Assembly: GCA_946902875.1 (NCBI GenBank)
Contig: OX336343.1
Span: forward strand, 4,763,754 to 4,827,753
DNA length: 64,000 nt
Direction: 5' to 3'
From: Nematopogon swammerdamellus
Taxonomy: Eukaryota > Arthropoda > Insecta > Lepidoptera > Adelidae
Part shown: positions 1 through 14,000 of the stretch, one piece after another
How the letters are laid out: every line of letters begins with the position of its first letter
How positions within the stretch are numbered: position 1 is the first letter of the stretch
The notes under the pieces: generated by a model
Told to the model about the DNA's origin: nothing
Databases searched by the model: none
What the model saw: only the letters and a program-made list of their open reading frames with translations
Program-made: the position numbers and the translations under genes

Positions 1-1554
1 AAGTATACATAGACGCTCGCCCACGCAAGTGCGCGCAGCTGCAAAGCAATAACCACTTTACACTCGATCGTTAAGGTACATTTTCGCACGCAGCGATTGG
101 CGTTGTGAAAGAGTAGGCTATTAAAGCCCGAAGGTAGGAACATTTTCTATGGAGTGATTTATCTGTTACGAAGTAACTATTAAGTAATCTGTGACGCCGG
201 TCTCACTGCTTGTCCGTGACCCGTCTGTGAAAATTCTAAGCTCCTTCACATTACTTGTGCATGGGGTTCAACAAGGATAAGTGTCCTGCACACGGTGTAT
301 AATGAACTGCCCTTATTAAGGACAGGCTCCGATCGGGTACCCACCGCTCACTTATACGAAAGACATTACGAGGTCATCATAGAACCAAGAACCTCAGGAC
401 ATACTCCATTCTCCATCTTTCGTTACGGAGGTTTGCAGACACCCGGTCGTCTTGTGGCCTTCATGGAGGACATAGGTGGTTTGCACGAAGGTCCCCGACC
501 AAGAGAGATTAGTTTGCAGGCTTAGACCCAACCGCAAAACAAAACAACAACAAAATACCAGTAGGTACTAACTACTGACGAGCTCATCATTTACGCGCAA
601 GCAATGTGTCAATTGAAACAGACCCGCAGTTATTACGGAGAGTACGTAAAAGAAGATGGAACATACAGGATAGAGGTGTGTGGAGAGGAAAATCTACAAG
701 ATCTCAGAATTTAAAATATTGCAGTCACCAACCCATGGCTGTTACGAGGGCGAATACAGTCCCGACATAGGCAAAGAATATACTATACATGTATTTGGTT
801 AGGTGGGGGTAGACTAGGCAGACAAGCTATACAATAATTGCTGTAGCTGCATCGTTGGGAAATATACATTCGGCTGCAGTTTCCAAGTCATGACAATATT
901 ATGGTATTTAGGGTGGGGAAGCATTAAGAAAGCCTAAACCCACCCGCTTTTTTATTAGACAACATCATAATATAACATGATGTGGAGAACGTAGTACCCA
1001 AATGAGATTGGCGACGAAAATTTTAAATTTTTTTGATTTTTTTTTTAATAATTGATTTTTTTTCATAACAGATTGTGACCTTTTATCTCTGATTTAAAGA
1101 TAATTTCATAAAAATATCAAACTTCAACAATTCTATGTAAAACCATTAAATATAAAAATGTCGTGATGAAAATGCATAAAAACGTGTGGGGTAATATAAA
1201 TAAGTGGGGTTGTTGAACCCGGATGCACCAGGAACGAGCCATCGTTAGTGCATATAGTGCAGTGCATAAGTGATGGTGCCAAACAGTGATTGGTTCACGA
1301 TTGTTCTCCCTGACTTCCAACAACCAACTGATGACAAAAAGAAAGTTCATCATCTTTATCGGAGCAAGAACATTAAAAGGATATTCCATTCAAGAAAGGG
1401 TCGACCCTGGATACCACCGAAAACCGTAAGCAGGAAATACCGATGGAATCACGCCTATGGAACTAAGATCAGAAATTCACACATCCTACAGTCCACTTTC
1501 AGCCTTCCAAATCACCATTTTTGGTGCTCGCGGAATGCGTACCTCACATGAGAT
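1..1554. other. Gene-poor repeat-rich left flank
   Basis: No convincing gene is seen here. Bases 1-197 are a diverged copy of the sequence at about 26895-27084, so they are a dispersed repeat. Around 395-505 a decayed segment resembles material near 29780-29930. A 93-codon open frame on the plus strand at 1270-1551 has no recognisable motif and is left uncalled. A possible poly(A) signal for the minus-strand C10 gene (AATAAA read on the minus strand) lies near 948-953. Confidence 0.5.
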
Positions 1555-3628
1555 TTAGAGAGAAGTGTCGACGGACGAGCTGATGGAGACGGGGGGCAGG
1601 TAGTGGGCGCGCAGCTGGCTGTGAAGGCGCGCCACCTCGCCGTCGGCGCGCTCCGTCTCCCGCACCAGCTGCGTGAACTGCACGATCCCCTCCCGGCTGC
1701 TGCTGAAGCCGTGCCGCTGCAAGCCGGTACAATGTGATAGCTATTGGTACTTCGCAAGTCCGGGTACACAGTGAGCCCTACAGAGCTTCCACGTCACTCT
1801 TCGTCTGTGGTTCTCGTTTGTTGCAGCACTTGTTTGTTGCACACACTGTGACCATAATGGGTCTATAAAAAATTTCTGCCAAAGGCTCTATACCCCAGAT
1901 TTATTTCATAATGTTTTTGTAGCTTTGATGTGGTCAGAGTTATCAAGTTAAAATTATTCTAGCTCTCAAAATGAATTTTAAAACTATGTTTTAACTGTAT
2001 TTATTATGTAGTTAGTCACAATCAAAGACGTTAAAAAAAACCTGCAACGTTTCTTGCCAACTCTGCTTCGTGTGTATAATCAGGCGATTGCAAAAACAAA
2101 ATATGGCATATTCGAGTGTACTATCTACCATACAAATGATGAATAAAGAATAACATACATACATACCACAGGCTGTATCCCGACGTTCAGGGTAAGCACA
2201 GTAAACGGTGTTGTGCTGCAAGTACTCTCGTAAATTACAGCACAACATCTACCTCCACGTCCATTACCAAAGTATTTTAGGACAAGATAACTATCAAGCA
2301 GCAAGTAAGGCGCGCTGCGCAAACCCACCTGCTGCATGACTCGGTGGAAGGTACACGTACATGCACTCACACATGTATGTGTGCCATTGTTCAATCGTTC
2401 CCAAGTTCAAGAAAACTTATTACTCTGCTCATGCCGACCGATTGTAGGGATACAGCGTGTGGTATGTATTGCACTGGCAGTTAGCCAACGCGAGATTCTA
2501 TACTTTGCCATAGAGCCAATTTAGAGTTTATTTTCAAATTCGATGTACTATTTTGTATTGTTTCGAATGTAATGCTGTTTTACCTTATCGATTTTGTTTG
2601 TAAACAGTTCAGTTCGGGCCTACAGTTCTAAATCTCAACATTTAATCTCAATATTGAATATAACTTTGAATAAATGATCGCATCGTCTAGAAGACTATTA
2701 TTTCAAGCTACAGTACAAGATTTTGTACGATGTTCGTGGTCGCAGGAACTCTCACGCCCTCTCTCGTTCTCTTCCGCACAGTTAATGATCCTGCTGCTCC
2801 CAAATACTTGAGTGAACGATTTGAATTTCTTTCTTCTCACGGCCTGGCTCTAAGATCTGCTGACACTTACTCTTGGCAATACCGGCTCACTCAAGCTCGT
2901 TCTCCACGGACTCTTTCACAGTACAAACAGCTCGCCTCTGGAATAATCTGCCCGTGCATTTACGCTCCTCTACATCTATGAATCTATTTAAGATAAATTT
3001 AAACAAACTTCTCCTTTCCTTACCGAAGTAAATGCAATTTATATTACATAAGTACATAACTTTACTCCCCTTCTCTTACTCTCCTGTCATTCAGTTGATT
3101 GTGTTGCACAACGGTACCACCGATTAATGTACATAATATGTAAGTTTATTATATACATATATATGCTTATTAAAGTATTTATGTAGTATTCGTACGTAGT
3201 TTATCATACATATTTCTTTAATCTAACACATTGCCACAAACTATTCTTTTTCGCCTGCATGTACTTCTCCCACATCCCAAAGGTTAGTTAGAATAGAATG
3301 CCTCGCGGCATTAAGCTCGCCTGTTGTACCTAATTTTTATAAATTGGTGTTCAATAAAGAATATATACATACATACATACAAGATTATTCACTGGAGCCA
3401 GTAAAGTCCAGTTCAGTATGTATATGTACATACACAAACCTTTATAATTTCCATCTCAATCTGCACGACCATCGGGAACACAATCTGCATCATCTTGAGC
3501 ATCTCGTTGCCGGCAGCTTCCTTCGCCTCGTCCAGGCGCGCCGCGTAATCGGGTGACTCGAGTGACTCCAGTACTTCTGTCAGAATTATTCGGACTTGCT
3601 CCACGGTTATCTTTTGCGGCGACGCCAT
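1555..3628 (-). CDS. C12orf57: Protein C10 (C12orf57 family), two exons
   Basis: The exons are complement(3440..3628) and complement(1555..1716), giving 116 aa, close to the roughly 126 aa of the vertebrate protein. Exon 1 starts MASPQKITVEQVRIILTEVL and ends in phase 0 at a GT donor (AAG|GTTTGT). Exon 2 follows a TTGCAG acceptor and reads RHGFSSSREGIVQFTQLVRE, ending in LPP..SVDTSL and TAA. The order of conserved blocks matches protein C10: N-terminal EQ..ILTEVL helix, DEA...NEMLKM segment, GFS..EGI.QF block, and a final Y/F-LPP. C10 is a small conserved protein linked to brain development in vertebrates; its biochemical role is poorly known and nothing here defines it further. The 1.7-kb intron holds LINE and tRNA-like repeat debris. 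The start is the first Met, in a normal context just after UTR-like sequence. Confidence 0.9.
2150..2250. repeat. Dispersed repeat with TACA-rich edge (copy 1 of 3)
   Basis: This segment has a (TACA)n edge, then CCCGAC....GGGTAAGC and a GTTGTGCTGCAAG stretch ending in TTACAGCACAACA. Closely similar copies occur at about 10412-10525 and 36938-37042, the last inside the region next to WDR45B exon 6. It looks like the 3' end of a retroelement; the family is not assigned. Confidence 0.6.
2720..3020 (+). mobile_element. LINE ORF2 C-terminal fragment
   Basis: Translation across frames shows YLSERFEFLSSHG, then a short region, then LWNNLPVHLRSSTSMNLFK, the typical W-N-x-LP ... F-K tail at the end of jockey/CR1-like LINE reverse transcriptases. 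The reading frame changes between the blocks, so this is a decayed fragment. It lies in the C10 intron. Confidence 0.6.
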
Positions 3629-3769
3629 GGTGGTTCGATTTCGGCTCGCATGAACTGAAACCAGTGAGTATTGTATATCGTGATCAAAACGGCGGAGAAA
3701 AAATGAGCTCGGAAGTGCAAAATGCTGATGCGGTTGCGGAATGCTGGATGTGCTGTGCTTACCAGTGAA

Positions 3770-5790
3770 AGGTGATTCAGTTGGTAATTATAAATAAAAT
3801 CAATGATTTATTAGGTTCCCAATACAATTTTAATTAATTTGTTTATTTTCTTTTATATCAAAAGAAAGGAACTTTCCTTGTGCACAAATTTCATGTTTTA
3901 CAAAATTTATGCTCTAACCCACAAGGGAAAAAAAAAATTTCAGCGTCAAGCTAATGCCAAACTGACATCAAAGATGTTGTTGTTGTTGTTGTTATTGTTT
4001 TCGCCATAAATAGGCAGACAAAGATCATTTGACCATACAGCCAATGACATCAAAGAGGATGTCTGACATTTAAAAGCCAGGTCAAGTCAGCTCTGGATGC
4101 AATGTCCTTTACAATAGAAACTGATTGATATAGCTCAGTTAGTAGTCATGTGGGTTATCAACAATTTTTGGCAACCGTGATCTAACCGATATCTGTCTTC
4201 AATACCGATATTGATATCCGTTGCCAAATATCTAAAAAAAAAAAAAAAAAAAAAAAATTATAATTAATTGCTTGCTGATCGTATCGTAAATTTCTGCTTA
4301 CAATAATTACATATAGCGAAAATATTGTCTTTTTTTTTCAAAATGAGTCCACACCTTTTTTGTTGGCCATTATGATGCCTTTCTTTTTAACATTTTAAAA
4401 GTAAAGTTCTGTCTTTACACAATTTATTTTAACACTAATCAATTTTTTTATGCACTATGTTCACGCACTATGTCATTGTTTATTAACGAAAAACCTACAC
4501 ACTAAGAAGAGTTGTACCTACACACTTAAATACACAGTAAAGTATAAACAAAGTTTCTGTCCTGAACTACGTAACTCAACTCAACGTTCTGCGTGTCCGG
4601 CGTGCCTGCGCGGCGCGACGCCGGAACGCTCCGTGTGGCATACATCACTATTCACAAATCACAGTCACACCACAGCACAGCACGTACGCACCGATACTAT
4701 GGATATCTCTCCGCGCAGCGGCACCGCTCGGGCAGCGGCGCCGCGCGCCGCACCGCCGCCACCGAAACCGTAACGCACCGCACGCACCGTCCGTCACCGT
4801 CCGTACCGCACCGAGTGTATCGGTAATCTGTGGTGGCTGGCTAGTGGCTACTGGCTCGGTCGGCCGGCACTAAAACTAACTGAAACTGACTGGATTGACA
4901 CAACTGGTTGTTCTGATATCTAAATAACTGACAACTGTTCTAGTTGTCAGTTGTCACCCGCGCCGTTAGATATTTCGTAAATATCTAAGATATTCGTAGA
5001 TATCCAACCCAAATACGACCTTATTGGTTCCAACATAAAGGTAATTTTTCCATGAAAGATTTATTTGGTGAAACTAAAAGGAATCGCACGTGCTCTTTCT
5101 TGCATTTGGGGACTTACTTAAAGAGAGAGGGAAGGCATAATAGTTGTCGGATATCAGTTGTCTGTCAGCCTGCCTGGCATACGCTGTTCGTTTGGTTGGT
5201 TGTTAGCCGATAGCCGATAGCCGATGTTTGCTATGACAATACCGATGCGATACGTTAGAGGCGTGGCAACGGTTTTCAGCTACGTTTCGCTATAGCGGAC
5301 ACATGAGTATCAGTTAGTGTGACCATACTATGGAAATATGAAATAACTATAATATAATATATTATTGACGTTATATAGGACGGTTATAGATTTTTTTCGC
5401 GCAGGGAATATTTAATAGCACGAACTTGTGTTTTTCTTGTAAGATCACGCATAATTTCATCCAGTACTATACTACTCTTTGATAGCTTCATGAAATAGAA
5501 CATCAACAACAACTATTAAAATTTCATTGCGAAAGATCACTGACAAATAAACTTTGTAAGGCATAATGTTTTGTTATTATAGTACTTATAAATAATTAGC
5601 CCGTTATACCGCTGACATTAATTATTTACAGAAGAAAATAAAATAAATCTGGCTGTACAGTTCAGCAAACCTAGTCTTTCCCTAAGGGTAAAAAAGAAAA
5701 AAAATATTATAAAAAAAATGCTGTCACTGTCAAACTGAAGTTCCATCCAACTGAAGGGAAAATGGTTTCATGAAATTCAAGAAGACATAG
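3770..5790. other. Intergenic region upstream of C10
   Basis: No gene is supported. It contains a (TGT)n microsatellite with retroelement-tail sequence near 3974-4030 (a related inverse copy is at 51650-51725), a poly(A) run near 4218-4240, and a GC- and CpG-rich patch at about 4590-4860 that could be a promoter region but has no attached reading frame. Confidence 0.4.
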
Positions 5791-5796
5791 AGAGTT

Positions 5797-7410
5797 TTGT
5801 TTCTATGTGTATATAGAATTCCTACTTGTATATTTTCTGTTGTATTGTTTCTTTTTCTATTTTTGAAGTATAGATGGCTATGTAATGATTTGAATTATTT
5901 ATGACATGATTTAGAGTTTGATTATTTCTTTTCTTTTTATGTGTAATGTAAAGATTTCAGCATTTTCTTTGCCCGTTAATCAAAATTTTGTACAATGACA
6001 TTTTTTGTTTATAAAAATATATAACGTGGATATCTTAACGTTGCACTGGCAGTATTTAGATCTCAAATAAAAAAAGAGATCAGTTGCCATTACGGCTCAA
6101 GGACCGCTCTGAACATCTTGCGGTTGCAAGTCGGAAAAAAAGAAGAAGAAGAAGAAGACATAGAGAGTTCATCATGGTTTGACAAGGGAAAATTTACGAA
6201 AAAATCCCACTCCTACAATAGCAGGAAATTTTATAGCACTATATCGCGCTTACGATTTGGCCATTGCCGTTTTAAAGCGCACCTACATTGTATGCACATC
6301 ATACCATCTCCGATATGCACAGAATGCGAAGAAAATATGGACCAGACCTTAGATCATTTGTTTTTTGAATGTTCGGCCTTCAATATTCAACGTCTATCGT
6401 TCATAGATAAATTGCTCGACATTTTTAAAAAACCAGAACATATCCTGCGCACCACTCAAGACTTATTATAAAAAAATCAAGAGACCTACATATGTATATA
6501 CGAATTTATAAGTAATACCATTGAAGATATATGATTTACGAACTGGAAATTACTGACTTGGAAAATTTAAATTACTGGATTCTAAACTTAGTTTACTGAA
6601 GAAACAAATGAACAACACAAGAATTGGCTGTACAGTCAAACGACCCTTGCCTTTCCGTCAGGATAAAAAAGCAAAAAAAAAAAAAACAAACTGAAGTTTA
6701 CAAACCAAAGAGGATATAAGTGTGTGTGTATTCACTCTCTTCTGTTCTGTCCCTCACCCAAAATATTGAAATTGCTTGCTAGATGCATAAATAGCAACAA
6801 TATCAAACTTTAGTTAAGTCGGCTTGCTTTCCTTGTTTCTATGTGTATATAGAATTCCTACTTGTAACTATAGAGTATTTATTAAACAACCAAAAAATTA
6901 AGATACAATAAAAATTAAACTAATTATCTAAGCTAAACTAATATAAAATATAACTAAGTTAAAAACTAAAATTAACCTAAAATTAAAACTAACCTAAAAA
7001 ATATAAAATATTTCGTCCAGCCCGTCCTCCGTATCCTGTCCGCGAAGCTGTATATTTTGTATATTTTCTGTTGTATTGTTTCTTTTTCTATTTTTGAAGT
7101 ATAGATGGCTATGTAATGATTTGAATTATTTATGACATGATTTAGAGTTTGATTATTTCTTTTCTTTTTATGTGTAATGTAAAGATTTCAGCATTTTCTT
7201 TGCCCGTTAATCAAAATTTTGTACAATGACATTTTTTGTTTATAAAAATATATAACGTGGATATCTTAACGTGACACTGGCAGTATTTAGATCTCAAATA
7301 AAAAAAGAGATCAGTTGCCATTACCACAGAATAGAAAAGAGTACATTACGGCTCAAGGACCGCTCTGAACATCTTGCGGTTGCAAGTCGGAAAAAAAGAA
7401 GAAGAAGAAG
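5797..7410 (+). repeat. Near-identical 350-bp direct repeat pair around a LINE fragment
   Basis: Bases 5797-6157 and 6830-7410 are near-identical, starting at TTTCTATGTGTATATAGAAT and ending in a (GAA)n tract. The second copy has an AT-rich insertion of about 175 bp (about 6869-7043) and a 22-bp insertion near 7324. Within the units, LAVFRSQIKK...LKDRSEHLAVASRKK resembles the last residues of a LINE ORF2, so these are probably 3' ends of two LINE copies. Confidence 0.65.
6118..6471 (+). mobile_element. LINE ORF2 C-terminal fragment with zinc-knuckle-like motif
   Basis: The frame reads RLRFGHCRFKAHLH...PICTECEENMDQTLDHLFFEC, the C-x2-C...H...C pattern that follows the RNase H region in I/R1/jockey-type LINE ORF2 proteins. 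It begins after a (GAA)n tract and has no upstream reverse-transcriptase core, so it is a truncated copy. Confidence 0.65.
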
Positions 7411-8034
7411 TGTGTGTGTGTTTGTGTGTTTTAGTTTTTTATACTGCTATTTATTTAGTATTTACACAGTAAATAATTAATGTTTGCTTGCTTTGATGGA
7501 AGTTCCATCCATGGTTGATCCATGGAAATTATTGGAAATTCCTGAAATTAAACCCATACACGGGTGGGGTGGCATTGTTCCTATGGTGCTTGGTCAGGCA
7601 GAACAAATGGATGACGCATCTTCCCGAGACATCTAAACATCGAAGATGGAAAATCCTTCGAGTTTAACACTGTGCGACACTTTTACTTATTTTTATTTCA
7701 GAGAGAGAAAAAGAACCACACCCGCGACACGTGTTCAGCCGGCAGCCAACTCGGCCAGACTACGTAGTCGTAGTCGGAAAACATCTTATCTATTTATAAT
7801 ACCTGTCCACTCTCTAATTTATCGATTGTTTATTATCGTTCTATCTCTGCGTGCGAGTGGGCAATTTAGTCCGATCCCCAGATAACCCTCATTCACAGAA
7901 TATATCCAGATTAGATATTTCAATGTTCTTTGTAGCGTCCAATTTGCCCGCATGCGTCTATCGTTAAACCCAAACTATTACCTATAGTCGTTTGAAAGAA
8001 GAGTTATAATATTTGTTTGTATTACTGAGTGATA

Positions 8035-11000
8035 ATGAGCAGAATCCATCCTTCGCCCGCGTATGTGAATGTGTTCCCCAAATTGGAGTCTGTAGAGCGG
8101 CGGAATTATTCCAGAAGTGTGAGCGCGCAGGATGTGCAGCGCGACGGAGGGGACGCGGCGCCGGCGGCGGCGGCCGGGGGCGGCAGGAGACGCACGTGGA
8201 CTATCAGGAACAACGCAGCGAGACAGATGGCTGTCAACTTCATGCCGTCACGACAACCTCAAGGCAAGAATTATGAAGAATAGAGGAGCAAACATAGAGA
8301 AAACGTCACCGTCACGGAATAAAAATAATAATAATGTTTTTATCTTTATTTGAATAGCGGCAATGCCAGCTCCATAGTACCTATTAAACAATTATCCAAA
8401 CCATGTCTAGCCGTGGCATATCTGATAAGGTTGCCAACCGTCCCGGATTCTGCGGGACCGTCCCGCAATAGCAGTCGTAATCCCGCATTGCAATAACTAA
8501 TAAAATAGCCCCGCAAAACGTCTTAATGCGTCCCGCATGTCCCACATTTTCCATATTTCCAAGTCATTAAAAAATTTGCCTGGCCATCGTCCAGTAACTT
8601 CTTTGTTTGCCAGGGACCTGCTGAACTATGTAGTAGTATATATTCGTTGATGAATGCCTTATTGATATTGTTGTAAAAGTAATATGGGCAGTTGTGAAAA
8701 CTTTTATGATATCTTAACCAAAACCCAGAATTGGAAATATAATTTTAAAAATTAATGATAACAGTACCTACACCATCAGTCCTTCACACTCACACCCCCT
8801 ATCCCCAAGAATGTCCCGCATTGACTTTTCATAAAGTTGGCCACCTTAATATCTTAGGCAGTGGCAGCTTTGACCAATAAATTTATGTAGTGCGACTAAA
8901 CCCACCTATATAATAGCTATTATTTGATTAATGTTTGTATTTCAGTTTTCATTTCGAGGACAGGACATGCCCAAAATCTAGCAATAAATAAACATTGAGT
9001 TAATTAATGTGGATAAGACAGATATATATAGCATGGAAATGACTAATAAAATTTCAATCAAACTTATCAATAAACCCTAGCTATGAAACGCTGGAATGAA
9101 AGTTTTAGTTTCTGTTTTAAAGGTGTTTCTATCAATATATCAATTATATCTAGCACTATCTCCCTGAGGAAATGAAAGAGGTACTGAATTTAAATGAATA
9201 ACTTTAGCAATAACATTGCACCAACACACGCACATGGACAAGTACATGTGTTAAGTTTTTTTTAATTTTTTTTTATATGTTAGTACTAAGCATGTACTCG
9301 CTTTTTATATTTCTTCATTAGAGAAAATGCAAAGTCGAAAATTAAGAGAAAAAATACGCCCCGACCGATAAAAAACATACTATTAAAAATCCCAAGTCAA
9401 CTTCTAGTGTCCGATGCCAAATATGACTTTGGTGACGACAGCATAAGGTTCAATATTGTATCGTGCAAGTTGACTGAACGCAGGAATATGCGACATTTCT
9501 GCTAGAAAAATGCAAGCAACGGTTCGAAAATTTTAAGAAATACGTCGGCGGCCCGGTAGCGGAATTGGTAACGCCACGGTCGGTCAACGGTCACTCAGTC
9601 TGTTCTACAGGTACTATCGTGGACGCTGCTCGGAGGAACTTGCTTCCCTTATTCCTTGCCATCCAACCTATCTTCGCAGCACTCGCCGCAGAGAAACTGA
9701 GCACCCGTTTGTTGTTGACATTGGGCTTTTGAGAACGCATCGGTTCTCAAAATCGTTCCTTTGTCGCACCGCAAGGGTATGGAACTGTCTCCCGGCGAGT
9801 GTGTTTCCCGAATCCTTTAACCTGGGTGTCTTCAAACGTCGTATCAACGGGCTAGACAGCCTAGCAAAAGTCCGCAAATTTGCTGGCATGGCGCCTCACT
9901 GAGCGTGGTTTCGCGAGGAGAGCGGTTTTTGGCTCTGTTGACTGTACCATGGGTCTCTCGACACAGCCACCCATGTTGGTTTACATAAAAAAAAAAACGC
10001 GCTGGTAGCTCAAGCCGGAGTTCCAGGGTCGATTCCTGGTCGGGACGTATTCTCTAATGAAGAAAAAGTACATGTGTATTGACAAGTACACGTATATTGT
10101 ATGCATTAACACGCCTTTGGTGAAGAGGCGAAGTATTTCGTCGCCTCTAAAGAACCCCCTCGCATTACCTCAGGCGCCGCGGCGACTTCGTTGGGGGGCT
10201 TCCCAGGCTTGGCAATCTGTATTATTTGTGCGATTTTCCATTGCTCTGGAAAGTGTCCCCTTCTAATAATTGCGTTAAATATAGCTGTTATTAGCATGAC
10301 TGCTCTGTGTGGTAGTTCTTTCAGCAGCTTTTCCGTTATCGTTATTTCATCTTTGAGCTTGTTAGTATAGGTAGGTATGTAGTTAGTGACTGATGTTTTT
10401 GTTTATAAATGTTTCTACATACATACATATCACACACGCTGAATCCCGACAATCGGGGTAAGCAGAGTAATCGGTGTTGTGCTGCAAGAACTCTGGTAAA
10501 TTTTACAGCACAACACCGCAATGTTTCTCTAATGAGTTTATAGGAAGGTACGTCATTAGGTACAATTTTAAGTGTGTGACCATTTCTTAACACTTTAACA
10601 GCTATTCACGTACCTAATACGGGCAGACGCTGTCGTGTCAGGATGCGGGTCACGGCAAATACTTTTTAAAGAATTTTGCGCAGTTCACTGATAAGTTCAA
10701 CTCCAGTCACAAATATTGGTTTTAGTGCCCGTATGTGTTCTTCTATGTTCTGACTTTGGTCTGCTGCTTCATTTTCATCACATGTTATCGTGCCTAGTGC
10801 TTCGAATCTGTTTCAGGTGGGTACATTAAATTGTTGGTATTTGGTTTACCATAGTTGCAATTCGCGATCACTATGGCCGACGTTTTGAACTGGCGCGTGC
10901 AGTCCATCTTCAGGGCGAGTGGCTGGCTGCGGTCGGGCCCGCAGTTGACAGAAAATTGCCTGTCAAACGCGTGCGGCTGCGAAGATTGTAGTTGCAGTTG

Positions 11001-14000
11001 TGGGTAGGCAGCAATTCGGCTTGGGCTGCGTTCCGCAACTCCGCCCAGGCGCCAGTCCGAAACGTCGACCATAGTGACCGCGAATTTCAACCATGGTAAG
11101 CCAAATACCAACAATATTAATATCCATGGTAGACTAAAAGTATTTATTGAGAAAATTAATGTTGTATGTGTCTTGGCCCTCTTGTTTTCATTAATCGTAG
11201 TTTCATTAATGGTACATCAACTAATGATAAGTTAATTATTTCGGTCAGGCTAGGAATATTTGGTCTAGATATTATGATCTCTCATTCGTTTTATTAGAAC
11301 ACACAAGGCTGCAAGGCGGCACACTTATGTCCGAAACATATTAATAAATGTAATAGTAATATAAAATTAGTATAAAAAATTAATAAAAATACCTATTATA
11401 AATACCTAACAGATGAAAATAACCATTACCAATAATAATAGTAGGAATAAACCACTGATGGAAAGATAGAACACAAGGTGTGACAAAATACACGAAAATG
11501 GTTCTATTGAATAGAAGTACTGGTCGAAAAACCCTACTAATTTCAGTGGTTGGCACTTGGCTGGGCTAGAAGTATTTTTAGCAGAGGCTAACGTTATTCA
11601 TTCGAATTCAGTACCTTTTTGGCGACCGGTCCCATTGCTTTCACGGGCTCAACGGAGAGGCCCTCCTTTGTTCTCTTCTAAGAAAGTACCTAACGCTTTT
11701 AAATTTGTTAGACCGGATTAGTTGTTTCATTCATATCTTCGTCTTAAAGATTAAGTTATATGGTAATGAATCTAATGAATTGTACCTTTCTGGAATCCGT
11801 ATGAACTGTACATGTTTTTGCAAAGCAGGTTCACTTTCCTGTAGTACATTTTTTTAAAGTAAACTTCAATCAAAGTCAAGGCTTGATTGATGAATTACTG
11901 AAAAATTCAAATTGAAATAGGCTTTACTATTGGAATAAGAAAGAAAATGTTATAAAACAATTTTTTTCACAAATTGCAATAGAACCCCAAAAAATAAAAT
12001 GAACCTAAGTTACATGTAATTTTTTTTATGATTTTTTATTCGAAAATTGGGGTTGAAATTAGAAAAACTCAGAAAAAGAGCTATAACTTCTAAACAACTG
12101 AGAAATGGACAACTACATATAGGTGATTCTGATTGGAAATGACCTCCTCTATGACCTATTCGTACCGTGTGGGGTCGGTACTTAAAAAGAATAGCCCCAC
12201 TGCATCTCTCCCCGTCGCATGTCGTAAAAGTCGACTAAGGGATCGTCAGCCTCGGCAGCTTAATGGTGCGGTCAGTTATTGGATGGATGACCGCCCGACT
12301 GTCGGAGGCTGACCGTGGTTCGGATACCACGTTAAACTGTAGGTCCCTTCCCTTCTTACCTTACTAGGTGGTAGGGTTTATCCCGGCCGGGTTGGTACCA
12401 CCGCACTGAGCGAAACGTCGGTCGAAACGGCTATGTAAATAGTTCGTGTTTTCCGTCCAGTTCAGTGTAGCCGGCGCGAAATGAAGGGAAGCACTGACAT
12501 GGCACCTAGTTCACCCGGTGTTATGGGCTGACATCACGGATGTTGTAGGTGATGTAGCCAACCGTGTCAAGTTTCCATAAAAAAAAAAAAACCTCCTTTC
12601 GTTTGGACGTTGAGTTTTGGGACACCTGTATACACGGTGTTGCAACCCCAACCGTAAAACCCAAAAGGGGGTGATTCTGTACGTGAAATAGAACAACTTT
12701 TGTTCTACGACTTTTTAATTTGAAGAAAAAAAATTGTTTTTCTCCATATATTTTGAGAATTTAAATTTGTATGGAAAAAAAAATTTTTTTTTGTTTAAAA
12801 AAAAAAAATTTCCCTACAGAAGTTGTTTAGTTTCACATATAGAATAACCCCCTTATGTCAGTTAAAAATATTACGGGGGAAACTGCAACACCGTGTATAT
12901 TTTAAATGTTGCATCTTAATAAATACTGCAGGGACAATGCGGCTGAGCAGCGACCGTCCCGAAGACCTGGAGCTGCTGCAGCGCATGGCGGAGATGAGTG
13001 AGGAGGACGCGGGAGGTTCGGGGGAGGGGCAGGCGGACGTGATCGTACGCGAGATGGAGCGCGACCAGGAGCTCATGCAGGACAACCCCGAGGCAGAGGA
13101 GCTACGCAGGTCCGCTCATAAACACCTTTTATGGGGATGCATTGTCTGAGTAAAGCTTTGGTCACACTAAGGGGCAAATGTCGCGCGACATGCGCATACA
13201 CTTTTTGGTTTCTTCTATCAACGGGCTATCTATTACGGTTCAAGAGATACAGCCCTCGGACAGACGGACGGACGGACGGGCGGACAGACAGACAGACAGA
13301 CGGCGTAGGCTTAGTAATAGGGTGCCGTACCGGATAGGGAACCCTAAAAATAGCTTACCCAGGAAGGAAGGTGTGGATCTAAGCTTGCGATGGCTTAACC
13401 GAACATATCCGGGCCCATCGGCAGTAGAGGAGGGTATTAATCGAGGTCGGGACTTGCGAGTGGCCACTCTAAATTTCCCGCGCATGCTTCACGTTTCGGC
13501 TCGCATCAAGCCCTCGCCAGCTAGTCTGCGTTGACTAGGACGCGGGGAAACACCAGTCCCGCTCTCGACCTCCCTCTCTCTACCTATTCATACTCTGCAG
13601 GATGCTTCCAGTGACGTTTTCGAAGCTCTCTCCATGTATGAGCTTAGCGTCGATCTTGGCAGCCCTAGATTCTTGAAGAGCCTGAAGAGCGACTTTGCTG
13701 GTAGTCCTCTTGCTCCGACTTCCACAGCAAAAAGATCAGTCTTAAATCCATTTCTCACAATCCGGTCTACTAAGTTGCAGTACTTGTTAAGTTTGATATT
13801 GTGGTTCTTCGGTATGTTGTTTTCCCATGAAACTGTAAGTTCAACAAGTACTACATGTTTGGTCGCTTTTGAGAATATGAGTATATCCGGTCTTAATGCT
13901 GTGGTACATATTTCCGAAGGCATCTGGTAATGCTTCTCATGTGTGTCCATCAACAATTCCCAATCCTTTGCTGCTCCCAAAATTGAAGAAGGTTTAGTCC

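Larger units (their letters stand above)
8264..12931 (+). other. TMC intron 1 (GC-AG)
   Basis: The donor reads CAAG|GCAAGA and the acceptor ACTGCAG. The intron holds two LINE fragments, a tRNA-like segment near 10009-10050, a dispersed TACA repeat, a SINE at 12184-12591 and a TA-flanked MITE at 12631-12899. Between 10620 and 12170 no element was recognised. Confidence 0.7.

Noticed and set aside
1270..1551. Plus-strand 93-codon gene
   Set aside because: No motif, no codon bias, ends at the edge of the minus-strand C10 exon.
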